Assembly: GCA_050952225.1 (NCBI GenBank)
Contig: JBMNKL010000001.1
Coordinates: 682,001-746,000 of the forward strand
Source of the DNA: JBMNKL01 sp050952225
GTDB lineage: Bacteria; Bacillota; Clostridia; Acetivibrionales; DTU013
Length of the DNA stretch: 64,000 bases
Reading direction: 5' to 3'
In this document: one piece after another, positions 17,045-25,753 of the stretch
How the letters are laid out: each line of letters begins with the position of its first letter
Numbering within the stretch: position 1 is the stretch's first letter
Notes under the pieces: generated by a model
What the model saw: only the letters and a program-made list of their open reading frames with translations
Databases searched by the model: none
Told to the model about the DNA's origin: nothing
Translations under genes and position numbers: made by a program

Positions 17045-17830
17045 ATGGATTTACTGCAGGCGATTATTTATGGAATTATCCAGGGGCTGGGCGAATTCCT
17101 GCCCATATCCAGCACGGCACATATTATCCTGGCGCCGCTGGTTTTTGGATGGGAAGACCCGGGGCTCGCATTTGATGTGGCTCTGCACATGGGGACGCTG
17201 GCAGCGGTAATTATCTTTTTCTGGAGAGACTGGCTCATCCTGATCAAGGCAGGCTTGACAAACATTAAGTCCAGCGAGGGAAAACTATTTTGGTATATCG
17301 TCCTGGCATGCGTCCCCGGGGGCGTGTTTGGACTTCTGTTCGAAGAACAAATAGAAACTACGTTCAGGAATCCGCTGTTAATAGGAATAATGCTTGTAAT
17401 CATGGGGATAGCTTTATATATTGCGGACAGGTATTGCCGGTCAGATGTTGCTTTAAAAGATATCGGACTGAAGAGAAGCTTTCTTATAGGCATATCACAA
17501 GCCTTGGCAATGTTTCCCGGGGTTTCGCGTTCCGGCGTTACGATGGCGGCGGGAAGGGCTTTGAATATAAATAGGGAGGATGCGGCACGCTTTACTTTCC
17601 TTCTTTCAACACCATTCATATTCTTAAGCGGCGTATACAAGGCCAGGGACATATTCGCTATCGAAGCTGATATGGCGCCTGTCATTGTTGCCGTCGCCAC
17701 ATCAGCCATAGTAGGAGCTCTTAGTATCAAGTTCCTGTTAGGTTACCTGAAACGGAAAGGATTCGGCATATTTGCCGTTTACCGCTTTATAATCGGCGCT
17801 GCGGTTATCGTATGGCAATTGATTGCATAG
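17045..17830 (+). CDS. uppP: undecaprenyl-diphosphatase
   Basis: UppP (BacA) dephosphorylates undecaprenyl diphosphate outside the membrane to recycle the cell-wall lipid carrier. The 262-residue protein has about eight hydrophobic segments and both family motifs: QGLGEFLPISSTAH near residue 14 and PGVSRSGVTMAAG in the middle. TGGAGGGTG at 17033-17041 selects ATG 17045. It is a single-gene unit ended by a terminator at 17965-17990. Overproduction of this family confers bacitracin tolerance in other bacteria. Confidence 0.95.
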   Translation: MDLLQAIIYGIIQGLGEFLPISSTAHIILAPLVFGWEDPGLAFDVALHMGTLAAVIIFFWRDWLILIKAGLTNIKSSEGKLFWYIVLACVPGGVFGLLFEEQIETTFRNPLLIGIMLVIMGIALYIADRYCRSDVALKDIGLKRSFLIGISQALAMFPGVSRSGVTMAAGRALNINREDAARFTFLLSTPFIFLSGVYKARDIFAIEADMAPVIVAVATSAIVGALSIKFLLGYLKRKGFGIFAVYRFIIGAAVIVWQLIA

Positions 17831-17964
17831 ATTGTCACATAGGACTATAGTCCCAGTGTTATAGTGCCATCGGGCTGTTGCACCAGGTAATAAGAGACTA
17901 TATACATAAAACACGTATTTGCTTATAATGGTAAACGAACATTAGCGTTTCTCCTATTTACAAG

Positions 17965-17990
17965 CATGGAGTTGAATCTCCATGTTTTTT
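17965..17990 (+). terminator. terminator after uppP
   Basis: CATGGAG (17965-17971) pairs with CTCCATG (17978-17984) over a 6-base loop and is followed by TTTTTT. Upstream at 17842-17853 there is also a 12-bp perfect palindrome GGACTATAGTCC of unknown role. The rest of the 350-bp gap to tsaD shows no gene. Confidence 0.75.
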
Positions 17991-18181
17991 CTTTGATTTT
18001 TTTATGTACAGTCCAAAAGTAATATTGCACTTCTGAAAACTCCATGGATGTTGCAGCGATAGCCGCAAAAGTACTTTATATTGCTGCCGGCCTTGTAAAA
18101 ATGCAGCATTTGGGATATCATATGATATTATTATGCTTACTGTTTGGGTTCCAACCGGAAAGAAAAGGGAAGGTGTTGGCA

Positions 18182-19198
18182 TTGGATTGCCGGGATGTTG
18201 TAATACTCGCCATAGAGACAAGCTGTGATGAAACTTCGGCCGCAGTAGTTGTCAATGGCCGTAAAATTCTTTCAAATGTCATATCTTCACAGGTAAATCT
18301 TCATAAAAAGTATGGCGGGGTTGTACCGGAGATTGCGTCGCGTAAACACGTCGAGCTTGTGATTCCGGTAATTGACCAGGCGCTGGAAGAAGCTTCGGTA
18401 AAAATGGACGAGGTGGATGCAATAGGAGTGACATACGGCCCGGGACTCGTGGGAGCCTTGCTTGTAGGACTTTCGGCGGCGAAAGGCCTGGCTTTTGCCC
18501 TGGGCAAACCGCTTATCGGCGTGAACCATATAGAAGGCCATATCGCGGCCAATTACCTGGAGAGCAATGACCTTCAGCCACCCTTCGTATGCCTGGTAGC
18601 ATCCGGCGGACACAGCGATATAGTACATGTAGCAGATTATAACCGCTTTGAAGTGATGGGCAGGACCCGGGATGATGCTGCGGGAGAGGCATTTGACAAG
18701 ATTGCCCGGGCATTGGGCCTGGGATACCCGGGAGGGCCCCTTATTGACGCCGAGGCTAAAAAAGGGGACAGCAGGGCTGTGGATTTTCCCAGGGTTTATT
18801 TTGGCGACGGCAGCATGGATTTTAGTTTTAGCGGCCCTAAAACCGCGGTGTTGAATTACCTGAACAGTGTGGCGCAAAAAGGCGGAAATGTGGACATTCC
18901 TGATATATGTGCCAGTTTTCAGCAGGCGGTGGTAGATGTGTTGGTAAACAATACAATTCGTGCGGCTATGCTGAAAGACGCAAAAAGGATAGCTTTAGCC
19001 GGAGGCGTAGCGGCTAATTCCCGTTTAAGAAGCGATTTGACAGCGGCGGCGGAACAAAATGGAATAGACGTGTTCATTCCGACACCGGTGCTCTGCACCG
19101 ACAATGCGGCGATGATTGGCTCAGCGGCATATTACCGGTATATAAACGGACATGTTTCAGGTCTGGATTTGAATGCCATACCCGGTATGAAGCTATAA
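18182..19198 (+). CDS. tsaD: tRNA N6-threonylcarbamoyladenosine transferase TsaD
   Basis: TsaD transfers the threonylcarbamoyl group to A37 of tRNA. The 338-residue ASKHA-fold protein has ILAIETSCDETSAAVV at its start, the VNHIEGHIAANYL motif with metal-binding His residues, the VASGGHSDIV segment, GEAFDKIARALGLGYPGGP, and AGGVAANSRLR. The start is uncertain. A TTG at 18182 with GGGAAGG 8 bp upstream gives a normal length, while an ATG at 18044 would add about 46 unrelated residues. It is separate from tsaE-tsaB here. Confidence 0.93.
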   Translation: MDCRDVVILAIETSCDETSAAVVVNGRKILSNVISSQVNLHKKYGGVVPEIASRKHVELVIPVIDQALEEASVKMDEVDAIGVTYGPGLVGALLVGLSAAKGLAFALGKPLIGVNHIEGHIAANYLESNDLQPPFVCLVASGGHSDIVHVADYNRFEVMGRTRDDAAGEAFDKIARALGLGYPGGPLIDAEAKKGDSRAVDFPRVYFGDGSMDFSFSGPKTAVLNYLNSVAQKGGNVDIPDICASFQQAVVDVLVNNTIRAAMLKDAKRIALAGGVAANSRLRSDLTAAAEQNGIDVFIPTPVLCTDNAAMIGSAAYYRYINGHVSGLDLNAIPGMKL

Positions 19199-19223
19199 GA
19201 TGTATGATACTATAGGTAAATGC

Positions 19224-19528
19224 TGTGGATAACTTTCCTTTTTTTGTGCTTCCAGTGAATTTTAAGAGTCACATTTATTCATAACCATTATCAGGCAATA
19301 AAGGAAAATGACGGAATATGTCGCAAATCGTCATTTATGGCGGTGACATGTTATGTACCTGAAAAAGTACATAAATAGGCTGTTCCATGGAATAGAGCCT
19401 GTTGCGGGTCGCAGTGGATAATTGCAAAAAATGTTGAAATACATGTGTGAATAATGTGGAAATCACCCTGAAAACGCGTAAAATGTAGGAATATCTTGTG
19501 TGGATAATGATGTGGATAGTGTGGATTA
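19224..19528 (+). promoter_or_regulatory. cluster of DnaA-box-like 9-mers
   Basis: Seven TGTGGATAA-like 9-mers lie on the same strand. Those at 19224 and 19499 are perfect. Variants are at 19413 (AGTGGATAA), 19446 (TGTGAATAA), 19455 (TGTGGAAAT), 19511 (TGTGGATAG) and 19520 (TGTGGATTA). The last three are nearly head to tail. The 370-bp gap has no gene. An 8-bp inverted repeat TTATGTAC/GTACATAA lies at 19351-19374. No dnaA or dnaN is nearby, so this is not evidently oriC; a DnaA-titration or regulatory site is more likely. Confidence 0.7.
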
Positions 19529-19573
19529 CGGTGTCACAAATCGATATTTTATATGGACATGACATGGAAAATG

Positions 19574-20242
19574 CTACTTATTATTGGAATAAAACAGATA
19601 ATTCCTAAGAACATTCTTCACATAACCCTGTGTTTCGGCATAAGGAGGAATGCCGTTATATTTTGCCACGGCGCCGGGGCCTGCATTATATGCCGCCAGG
19701 GCAAGTTCGAGATTGCCGTCGAATGCGACGAGCTGATCCCTGAGATACCTTGTTCCGGCATCAATGTTTTCCTTGATATCCCAGGGGTCCGAAACTCCCA
19801 GATGTTTGGCTGTATTCGGCATTAGCTGCATCAAACCCTGCGCGCCGGCCCTTGATATGGCATAAGGGTTGAAATTTGATTCCTGCTTTATTACAGCCTT
19901 GATCAGGTTGGCGTCGACGTGATACCTGGCCGAGCTTTCTGCTATGCACTTTTCTATCAGTTCATTAATTTCCGCTTTATCCACGATGGCGCCATACTTG
20001 CTGGCAGCAAGGGAGGCAAGGGCTTGTTGAAGCGAATCGGACATGCTGTCATTTTTCACCGCATCTTGAGAGCCGGAAGAGGCGTCTGCCGTTTCTACGG
20101 CAGACGCGGCATTCTTCAAGTATTTTTCGAAGGTTATGCCGTTGTCTGACGAGCCTTTTATCTTTACCGGCACCCGGCTTTGTATTTCATCAAGTTTCTT
20201 CTGGAATATATCGCTTATATCGGGTATTGTCATTTTTCCCAT
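19574..20242 (-). CDS. lytic murein transglycosylase (SLT domain)
   Basis: The 222-residue protein has a variable, possibly coiled N-terminal half (residues 1-105). A soluble lytic transglycosylase domain follows with VIKQESNFNP (catalytic Glu), GAQGLMQLMP, and LAAYNAGPGAV motifs, ending in a YVKNVLRNY segment. It would cleave peptidoglycan glycan strands with formation of 1,6-anhydro-muropeptides. No obvious signal peptide is present, so export would be by a non-classical or flagellar-type route; that is inference. GGAAGG lies about 10 bp upstream. It is downstream of the Cys-rich gene on the same strand. Confidence 0.88.
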   Translation of the reverse strand: MGKMTIPDISDIFQKKLDEIQSRVPVKIKGSSDNGITFEKYLKNAASAVETADASSGSQDAVKNDSMSDSLQQALASLAASKYGAIVDKAEINELIEKCIAESSARYHVDANLIKAVIKQESNFNPYAISRAGAQGLMQLMPNTAKHLGVSDPWDIKENIDAGTRYLRDQLVAFDGNLELALAAYNAGPGAVAKYNGIPPYAETQGYVKNVLRNYLFYSNNK

Positions 20243-20467
20243 TTATATTATACCTTCCGTTTTCCTTATGATTTTGCATTTGTATCTATATGCCGCCTGT
20301 GTTTTATGCCCGTATTTAACGTGTTATGCACTGCTTTACAAACATTGTTGGCTGTCAATGCCATTTTAGTCTTTCAGCAGAATAATACCATATTTATGGC
20401 GGCAAGTGAACACATGGAGCGCAGGTTAAATGCACCCGATATATATATCGGATAAAACGTAATATAA

Positions 20468-20806
20468 TTAACGACTTGCGGTCGATAAAGCAGATATATC
20501 GGGCGCCGTTTTGCTGGAGAATTTTGAGCAGGCGCTTTTCAGGCTGCCGTCGTAATACCTGACCGTGAAAAGCCTGCAATAACCCATGGAAGGGTCCTTT
20601 TGCGGCCGGTCGGGCGTGGTTATGAAAAATTCACATTCTATACATTTGGGTTTACGTTCGGAAGCAGTCCATGCCTCCGCCCTGCGGACATATTTTACAC
20701 AACGGAAATCCTTTGACACAACACCGTGTATTTTGCATAGCACATCGCTGTTTATAGCCAGCTTTATCCCTCTTTTACAACTGCTGCAGTTTCCTGCCTG
20801 TTTCAT
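20468..20806 (-). CDS. Cys-rich protein of unknown function
   Basis: Function not recognised. The 112-residue protein has nine cysteines, among them an N-terminal CSSC pair, KCIECEFF and a late SACSKF, so it probably binds zinc or an iron-sulfur cluster. A GGGGG ribosome binding site sits 6 bp upstream of the start. The composition and clean initiation region support a real gene. It is the only neighbour of the lytic transglycosylase on this strand, 225 bp upstream of it. Confidence 0.7.
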   Translation of the reverse strand: MKQAGNCSSCKRGIKLAINSDVLCKIHGVVSKDFRCVKYVRRAEAWTASERKPKCIECEFFITTPDRPQKDPSMGYCRLFTVRYYDGSLKSACSKFSSKTAPDISALSTASR

Positions 20807-21060
20807 TAGTATCCCCCTTTATCCATAGTGTGCCAATACGGGCACTGCATAATGAGACGAATACGGGTGATGCCCCTTTCTTATACTATCACACAACCAT
20901 GTTGCATGGCAAATACTGGGAAATATGACAACACCCCGCACAGCGGCGTTTGAATCCGGATATTTTGGTTGATTATCACTCTATTGATACCTTTCATATT
21001 GCCCGTTATTGGGGTATAATTGCATATCAGGAGTAATTATATTACCGGAGGCAGACAGGA

Positions 21061-21897
21061 GTGCCGATATATATTGATTTACATGTTCACACTACTGCTT
21101 CGGACGGCAGCATGACACCGGCCGAAATTGTAAGGTATGCGTATGAAAAGGGCCTTGCGGCCGTGGCTATTACTGACCATGACACGATGGACGGTGTGGA
21201 ACAGGCGCTTGAAGAGGGCAGGAAACTTGGCTTTGAAGTAATCGCAGGAGTTGAAATCAGTGTGGATTTCATGCCTGAAATGCACCTTTTAGGTTATTTT
21301 TTAGACGGGCATTATGAACCCATCCTTAATACGTTACAGGACCTGCGGGAGAAAAGAGAATACCGGAACCCGCGGATTGTCAGCAAATTAAACGATCTCG
21401 GGATCGAAATATCAATGAGCGAGGTGGACAAGAAGGCCGGAGGGAGTATTATAAGCAGGGCCCATATAGCGAGGGTTCTTGTTGAAAAAGGCTACGTCGC
21501 CGATATGGAAGAAGCTTTTGATAAATACCTTGCGTTTGGAAGAAAGGCATATGTAAAAAAAGAAAAGCTCGCGCCGGATGAAGGAATAGCCGCAATTATT
21601 CGTTCCGGAGGGATTCCCGTGCTGGCGCACCCTATTTACCTGGATATGACTATGGCACAACTGGATAATCTGCTGGGAGAACTGGCCGAAGCGGGATTGA
21701 AAGGAATAGAGGCTTACTATACCGACAATACGGCTTCGCAAACGGAGGAATTGCTGCAGCTCGCCAAAAGGCACAGCCTGGTGGCAACGGGCGGCAGCGA
21801 TTTTCACGGCAGCTTCAAGCCTGAAATAGAACTAGGAAGCGGCAGAGGCTTGTTAAGAGTACCATATAGCGTGCTTGAGCAGCTCAGGAACGTATAA
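21061..21897 (+). CDS. PHP-domain phosphoesterase
   Basis: The 278-residue protein is a PHP-family metal-dependent phosphoesterase like the 3',5'-nucleoside bisphosphate phosphatases (RNase AM type). Metal motifs are DLHVHTTASDGS near residue 6, ITDHDTMDG near 39, AGVEIS near 62, VLAHPIYLD, and the C-terminal TGGSDFHG. The GTG start at 21061 follows CGGAGG by 9 bp. A TATAAT at 21015-21020 lies upstream with only a weak -35 match. The substrate is inferred from the family. Confidence 0.88.
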   Translation: MPIYIDLHVHTTASDGSMTPAEIVRYAYEKGLAAVAITDHDTMDGVEQALEEGRKLGFEVIAGVEISVDFMPEMHLLGYFLDGHYEPILNTLQDLREKREYRNPRIVSKLNDLGIEISMSEVDKKAGGSIISRAHIARVLVEKGYVADMEEAFDKYLAFGRKAYVKKEKLAPDEGIAAIIRSGGIPVLAHPIYLDMTMAQLDNLLGELAEAGLKGIEAYYTDNTASQTEELLQLAKRHSLVATGGSDFHGSFKPEIELGSGRGLLRVPYSVLEQLRNV

Positions 21898-22005
21898 ATC
21901 AGAATACCAAGAGACAAAAGCGGGAGCTGGGGAAATGTATACTTCCCGTGATTGCCTGGTCGTAGAAGATAGAGGGCGGGGGATGCCGGATAATCCGCTT
22001 GCGTC

Positions 22006-22034
22006 TTGACACGGGGCTGGCGTGTGAGTATAAT
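22006..22034 (+). promoter_or_regulatory. consensus sigma-A promoter upstream of smpB
   Basis: TTGACA (22006-22011), exactly 17 bp, then TATAAT (22029-22034): a perfect vegetative promoter. The predicted start is near 22041, about 90 bp before smpB. Confidence 0.85.
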
Positions 22035-22070
22035 TAAACTGTACCGGCGATGATAAAGGTAAGTATAACA

Positions 22071-22097
22071 AACCCTTTCGAGAAAGGGTTATTTTTA
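22071..22097 (+). terminator. intrinsic terminator between promoter and smpB
   Basis: AACCCTTT and AAAGGGTT enclose a CGAG tetraloop and are followed by ATTTTTAT. It lies only about 30 nt downstream of the predicted start at 22041. Most transcripts would therefore end as a short RNA of about 57 nt unless readthrough is allowed, which suggests attenuation. Confidence 0.7.
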
Positions 22098-22132
22098 TCG
22101 GCTCGGGAAAAAACAGTTGAAAGGCTTGTGTC

Positions 22133-22597
22133 ATGGCGAACGAAGGGATAAAGGTTGTCGCCCGCAATAAGAAAGCCGGGCATGATTACTTTATCGAGCA
22201 GACTATAGAAGCCGGTATCGTGCTGTCAGGCACGGAAGTCAAATCAATCCGGCAGGGAAAAGTAAACCTGAGGGACAGCTATGCCGTAATCAGGGACGGC
22301 GAGGTCATACTTGTCGGTATGCATGTGAGTCCCTATGAGCAGGGAAACATATACAACAAGGATCCCTTGCGCGACCGCAAGCTCCTGTTGCATAAAAGCG
22401 AGATTAACAGGCTTATTGGTTACGTACAGCAAAAAGGGCTTTCACTGGTGCCGATGCAGCTGTATTTTAAAAGGGGTAAAGTGAAGGTGGAGTTGGGGAT
22501 TGCCAGGGGCAAAAAGCTCTATGACAAGCGCCGGGATATTGCTGAGCGTGATGCCAGGCGCGAGATAGACCGTAAACTGAAAGAACAGTATGGATGA
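22133..22597 (+). CDS. smpB: SsrA-binding protein SmpB
   Basis: SmpB binds tmRNA and brings it to stalled ribosomes for trans-translation. The 154-residue protein is full length. It has ARNKKAGHDYFIEQTIEAGIVL at its start, the LSGTEVKSIRQGKVNLRDSY motif, the PYEQGN segment, and the basic GKKLYDKRRDIAERDARREI tail. It directly precedes ssrA, its RNA partner. Expression probably depends on reading through the hairpin at 22071-22097. Confidence 0.96.
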   Translation: MANEGIKVVARNKKAGHDYFIEQTIEAGIVLSGTEVKSIRQGKVNLRDSYAVIRDGEVILVGMHVSPYEQGNIYNKDPLRDRKLLLHKSEINRLIGYVQQKGLSLVPMQLYFKRGKVKVELGIARGKKLYDKRRDIAERDARREIDRKLKEQYG

Positions 22598-22671
22598 GCA
22601 AAAAATGAAGATTGATAACTGAATACAAGTATCAGCAGTCTATTGCCGGTATTGTCTTTCATATTATATAT

Positions 22672-23059
22672 GGGGGCGTATTGGTTTCGACGGGATCGTT
22701 GAGGCTGGTGCGGCGGGTAGAGGATTCTCGTTGGCCTCTTTAAAAAACGAGAAATTAAAAATAAACGCTAAAAACGATAATTTCGCTTTAGCTGCTGCCT
22801 AATTACAGGCAGCCCGCCGGTCCGGGGTTCCTGCGCCGCGGGTAGCCGGTGTCATTAAGTCAGGCCTTAGGAATGGGAAGGTTAAATTCCGGAACTGGTT
22901 CAGTGGTAGCCTTGAGCTGAACCCGATTTAAAGGCTACCGAAAGCGGAACTTTGATTGTAGAGGTCCGCCGTAGGGAAACACCAAAATACAATCTACACC
23001 CGTAGAAGCACTGGTGGATACGGTTTCGGACAGGGGTTCGACTCCCCTCGCCTCCACCA
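22672..23059 (+). ncRNA. ssrA: transfer-messenger RNA (tmRNA)
   Basis: The RNA begins GGGGGCGTATTGGTTTCGAC, the conserved tmRNA 5' end, and ends with a tRNA-like T-arm (GGTTCGACTCCCC) and acceptor closing in CGCCTCCACCA, with CCA encoded. The resume codon is probably GCT at 22767, giving the tag AKNDNFALAAA and a TAA at 22800-22802. The hairpin that contains the stop codon (GCTGCTGCCTAATTACAGGCAGC) is present. It lies 75 bp after smpB. No convincing separate promoter was seen. Confidence 0.96.
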
Positions 23060-23100
23060 AAAGCGAGCCAGACGAACACAAATCTTTCTGTTGCAATACC

Positions 23101-23155
23101 CATAAATTTTCCCTTTTGAAAGGTTATGCTTCCTTTTGGAAAATGAAAATTTATG
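23101..23155. repeat. imperfect inverted repeat downstream of ssrA
   Basis: CATAAATTTTC (23101-23111) and GAAAATTTATG (23145-23155) form 11-bp perfect arms, with further CCTTTTGAAAGG pairing inside. It may be a terminator-like structure for ssrA or a remnant of a small transposable element. Confidence 0.5.
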
Positions 23156-23569
23156 GTTCCCCAAAAGAAGTCATATATTTTAGTATAGGAAACGTGAATT
23201 TCTTGTTTGTGGTCATCAGATTTTGTTAATTTTAATATACCTGGTGTCCCACGGTGGTGGTTATGCTTTTTGCTTGTTATCCGGTTACCTGGGGGTTGGC
23301 AGGGCTTGGCAGGTAGGCATCTTCTTTTATGCAAGACACCGGATTCGGAGTACGTTGCCAACCGCTTGAACGTACGGAACATCAAAGAAATTTGCTAACC
23401 GTTAAAATGCTAAAGCTGTAAAACAGTATTAAGTTGAGCCTAAAAAGTAAGAATACGCTAATGCTAATTACCAAACACCAAGTACTGCGGTCAGGAACCA
23501 ATGGCATGACTAATGGGTTTGAATCCCTTCTATCAGTAACCGTATATGTTCTGTTATTTGTTCTTTTAA

Positions 23570-24220
23570 ATCAAACTCGGGGTATCGGACGCACCACTCA
23601 TAGCTGACGCCTCGACAATACGGATTGCCGCTTCGGGAGAAGAACCTGCGCCAGGCTCGGGAGAAGCTGCCGCGGGGCCCAGCGGCACCGATACGACGAG
23701 CGGGCCGCAAACCAGTATGAATATAATGGATGATATCGAAACCGGCATAGAAGCTGAAACATCTTCCACCACAGATGCTGAAGAAGATGTAAAAGGCTCC
23801 GGAAGCGGGCCGGCGGAAGAAAGCGCGGGCAGTACGGATAAAATTACCGTTTCCTTGCCTGTCACATGAGTTTCATCACCGGAATACGACAGCGAAAAGG
23901 CAGGTACATATATATTTGCACCCGAGCTGCCGGAAGGACTTGAGCTTGCCGGCGGCGTGGAAGCGCCAACGATCACGGTAACAGTAGGTGCGGCTCCCGT
24001 CTCCACCGGCGTGGAGACGGCATCTGACGAACCGCTGGAGGATATTCACCGGCAGAATACCACCACTCCGGAGTTACCGGAAACGACAAGCGGCGCCGCT
24101 GTGAGCGTTGTGCTCTCCAGTAGTATTACGGGGCTTTCGGGTTCGGGCACAAGTGCGGATCCCTACCGCATCTACACTGCCGATGAATTGAGATGGCTCG
24201 CGGACCAGGTTGTTTTATGA
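23570..24220 (+). pseudogene. decayed cell-surface protein fragment
   Basis: One reading frame runs from 23570 to 24220 with a single in-frame TGA at 23867. It lacks a start codon, a signal sequence and a proper C-terminus. The upstream half is Gly/Ser/Glu-rich linker. After the stop comes a segment like TYIFAPELPEGLELAGGVEA, a pattern common in repeated domains of clostridial surface proteins. Near the end, SGSGTSADPYRIYTADELR matches the GSGT-x-DPY-x-I motif found at the start of S-layer/GLUG-type repeats. It is therefore a fragment of a large exported protein. The bounding 23156-23569 and 24221-24457 contain no gene that can be supported. Confidence 0.65.
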
Positions 24221-24457
24221 TAATAACCTGCATTAGTGTCTCCAGGAACCGGAAGCCCTGGAATGAGTCGGAAACCCATGCATATAGCGAAATAGCGGTA
24301 AAGCTTGGGATGGACAGCAAACACAGTTGCATATTATGAAACAGGGTTGCAAAAATATATTGACATTTCGGCCACAATAATTGACAATATAAATATATTT
24401 GTTACATGACTTGTGACTTCCGGCTGACCACATATGTTCTTAAAAGGGGGATTTCTC

Positions 24458-25648
24458 ATGCCTGGTGAAAACGGAGAAATAAGGGCGGTACTCGTCGGGT
24501 GCGGAAGAATAGCCACGTTGCACACAAAGGGGTATGAAAACAATCCCGATGCCGAGATATATGGCGTATTTGATGTGGATGAAAGAAAAGCACGAGAGTT
24601 TGCCAACCGGCATGGAATAAAAAAAGTATTCCGGAGCTATAGCGAAGTGCTCGAAGACAAGATGGTTGACGCCGTTGAAATCCTGGTCCCGCATCATCTG
24701 CACTGCGAGATGACGGTCCAGGCATGTAAAGCAGGGAAACATGTATCAGTCCAGAAACCGATGGCGCTCAATCTTTCCCAGTGCGATGAAATGATTGAAG
24801 CGGCAAGGGAAAATGGTGTAAGGCTGAAAGTGTTTGAAAATTTTGTGTTTTATCCTCCTTACCAGTTTGCGAAGAAAATGCTGGATGAGGGCGAAATAGG
24901 CGAGCCGGTGTCCATTCGTTACAAGATGAACAACGGCGGTCTCGGTTCAGCCAATATTCCGGTTGCGGGCAGTAAAGCCAAAAAATACGGGTTGGAAAAG
25001 ACAGGATGGCAAATAGACCCCAGGTCCTGGATATGGCGTCTGAATGATACTCTTTCCGGGGGAGGGCCGTTCATATTTGACGACGGGTACCATAAGTTTT
25101 CAATTATCATGCATATGATGGGAGACGTTGAAAAGGTATTTGCATGGATAGACTGCTCGGCTGTCATGCCGGGCGTATACCAGGACTGTCCTGCAACCGT
25201 CATGTGGAAGCACAAGAATGGGAAAAGATACGGTGTAATGGAAATTGTCGATTCAAAGGATATGTACATAAAAAGCAAATACTATACGTGTGATGAGCGT
25301 ATGGAGATAACAGGAACCAGGGGTGTGCTTTGGGTGACACGCTGTACCGGAACCATGCTTCCCGAAGTTGCCCCGGTATTGATGTACAGGGATGGCAAAC
25401 TGCATGAGTATTGGGATATGCCGGTAGATTGGGCGGAGTCGTTTAAAAACAGCACACTGGATTTTATCGATGCGATTAAGAATAACCGCGAACCTGTACT
25501 GAGCGGTGAACAGGGCAGGGAGGTATTGAAATTTGCCCTGTGTACGATGGAGTCGTCCGAAAAAAAACGTGAAGTATACCTCGATTCATTTGAGGACAGG
25601 AAACTGAAGAAAACAAAAGGAATCTTAAACATCTTCGGAAAGCGGTGA
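24458..25648 (+). CDS. Gfo/Idh/MocA-family oxidoreductase
   Basis: The 396-residue NAD(P)-dependent oxidoreductase has an N-terminal Rossmann fold (VLVGCGRIATLHTKGY, then FDVDERKAREFA). The family catalytic Lys lies in the VQKPMALN motif, which is EKP in most members. The C-terminal alpha/beta domain contains the conserved GGGPFIFDDGYHKFSIIMHM segment with an active-site His. The usual substrates are sugars, inositols or their derivatives. AAGGGGG at 24444-24450 selects ATG 24458. It is followed 105 bp later by a sugar symporter, so a carbohydrate role is likely. Confidence 0.88.
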   Translation: MPGENGEIRAVLVGCGRIATLHTKGYENNPDAEIYGVFDVDERKAREFANRHGIKKVFRSYSEVLEDKMVDAVEILVPHHLHCEMTVQACKAGKHVSVQKPMALNLSQCDEMIEAARENGVRLKVFENFVFYPPYQFAKKMLDEGEIGEPVSIRYKMNNGGLGSANIPVAGSKAKKYGLEKTGWQIDPRSWIWRLNDTLSGGGPFIFDDGYHKFSIIMHMMGDVEKVFAWIDCSAVMPGVYQDCPATVMWKHKNGKRYGVMEIVDSKDMYIKSKYYTCDERMEITGTRGVLWVTRCTGTMLPEVAPVLMYRDGKLHEYWDMPVDWAESFKNSTLDFIDAIKNNREPVLSGEQGREVLKFALCTMESSEKKREVYLDSFEDRKLKKTKGILNIFGKR

Positions 25649-25753
25649 CGGGGTGGACCCGCCAGGTGGGCGCCGAAGAGGATTTTACATTAAAATCGGT
25701 ATACTTGCCTGTATATTTATATTGAAAAAACAATTGAAAGGTCGCTGGTTCGC

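Noticed and set aside
17958..18221. Minus-strand small frame before tsaD
   Set aside because: It overlaps the uppP terminator and the tsaD start and shows no initiation site or domain.
19201..19573. Chromosomal origin oriC
   Set aside because: DnaA-box-like sites are present but dnaA, dnaN and rpmH are not nearby and no AT-rich unwinding tract with trio repeats was seen.
23510..23560. tRNA-like T-arm (GGGTTTGAATCCC)
   Set aside because: No acceptor stem or anticodon arm could be paired around it, so it is treated as chance or tmRNA-like debris.
24360..24407. Promoter for the Gfo/Idh/MocA gene from two TTGACA elements
   Set aside because: Neither TTGACA (24360 or 24381) has a -10 match at 16-18 bp, so no promoter is claimed.
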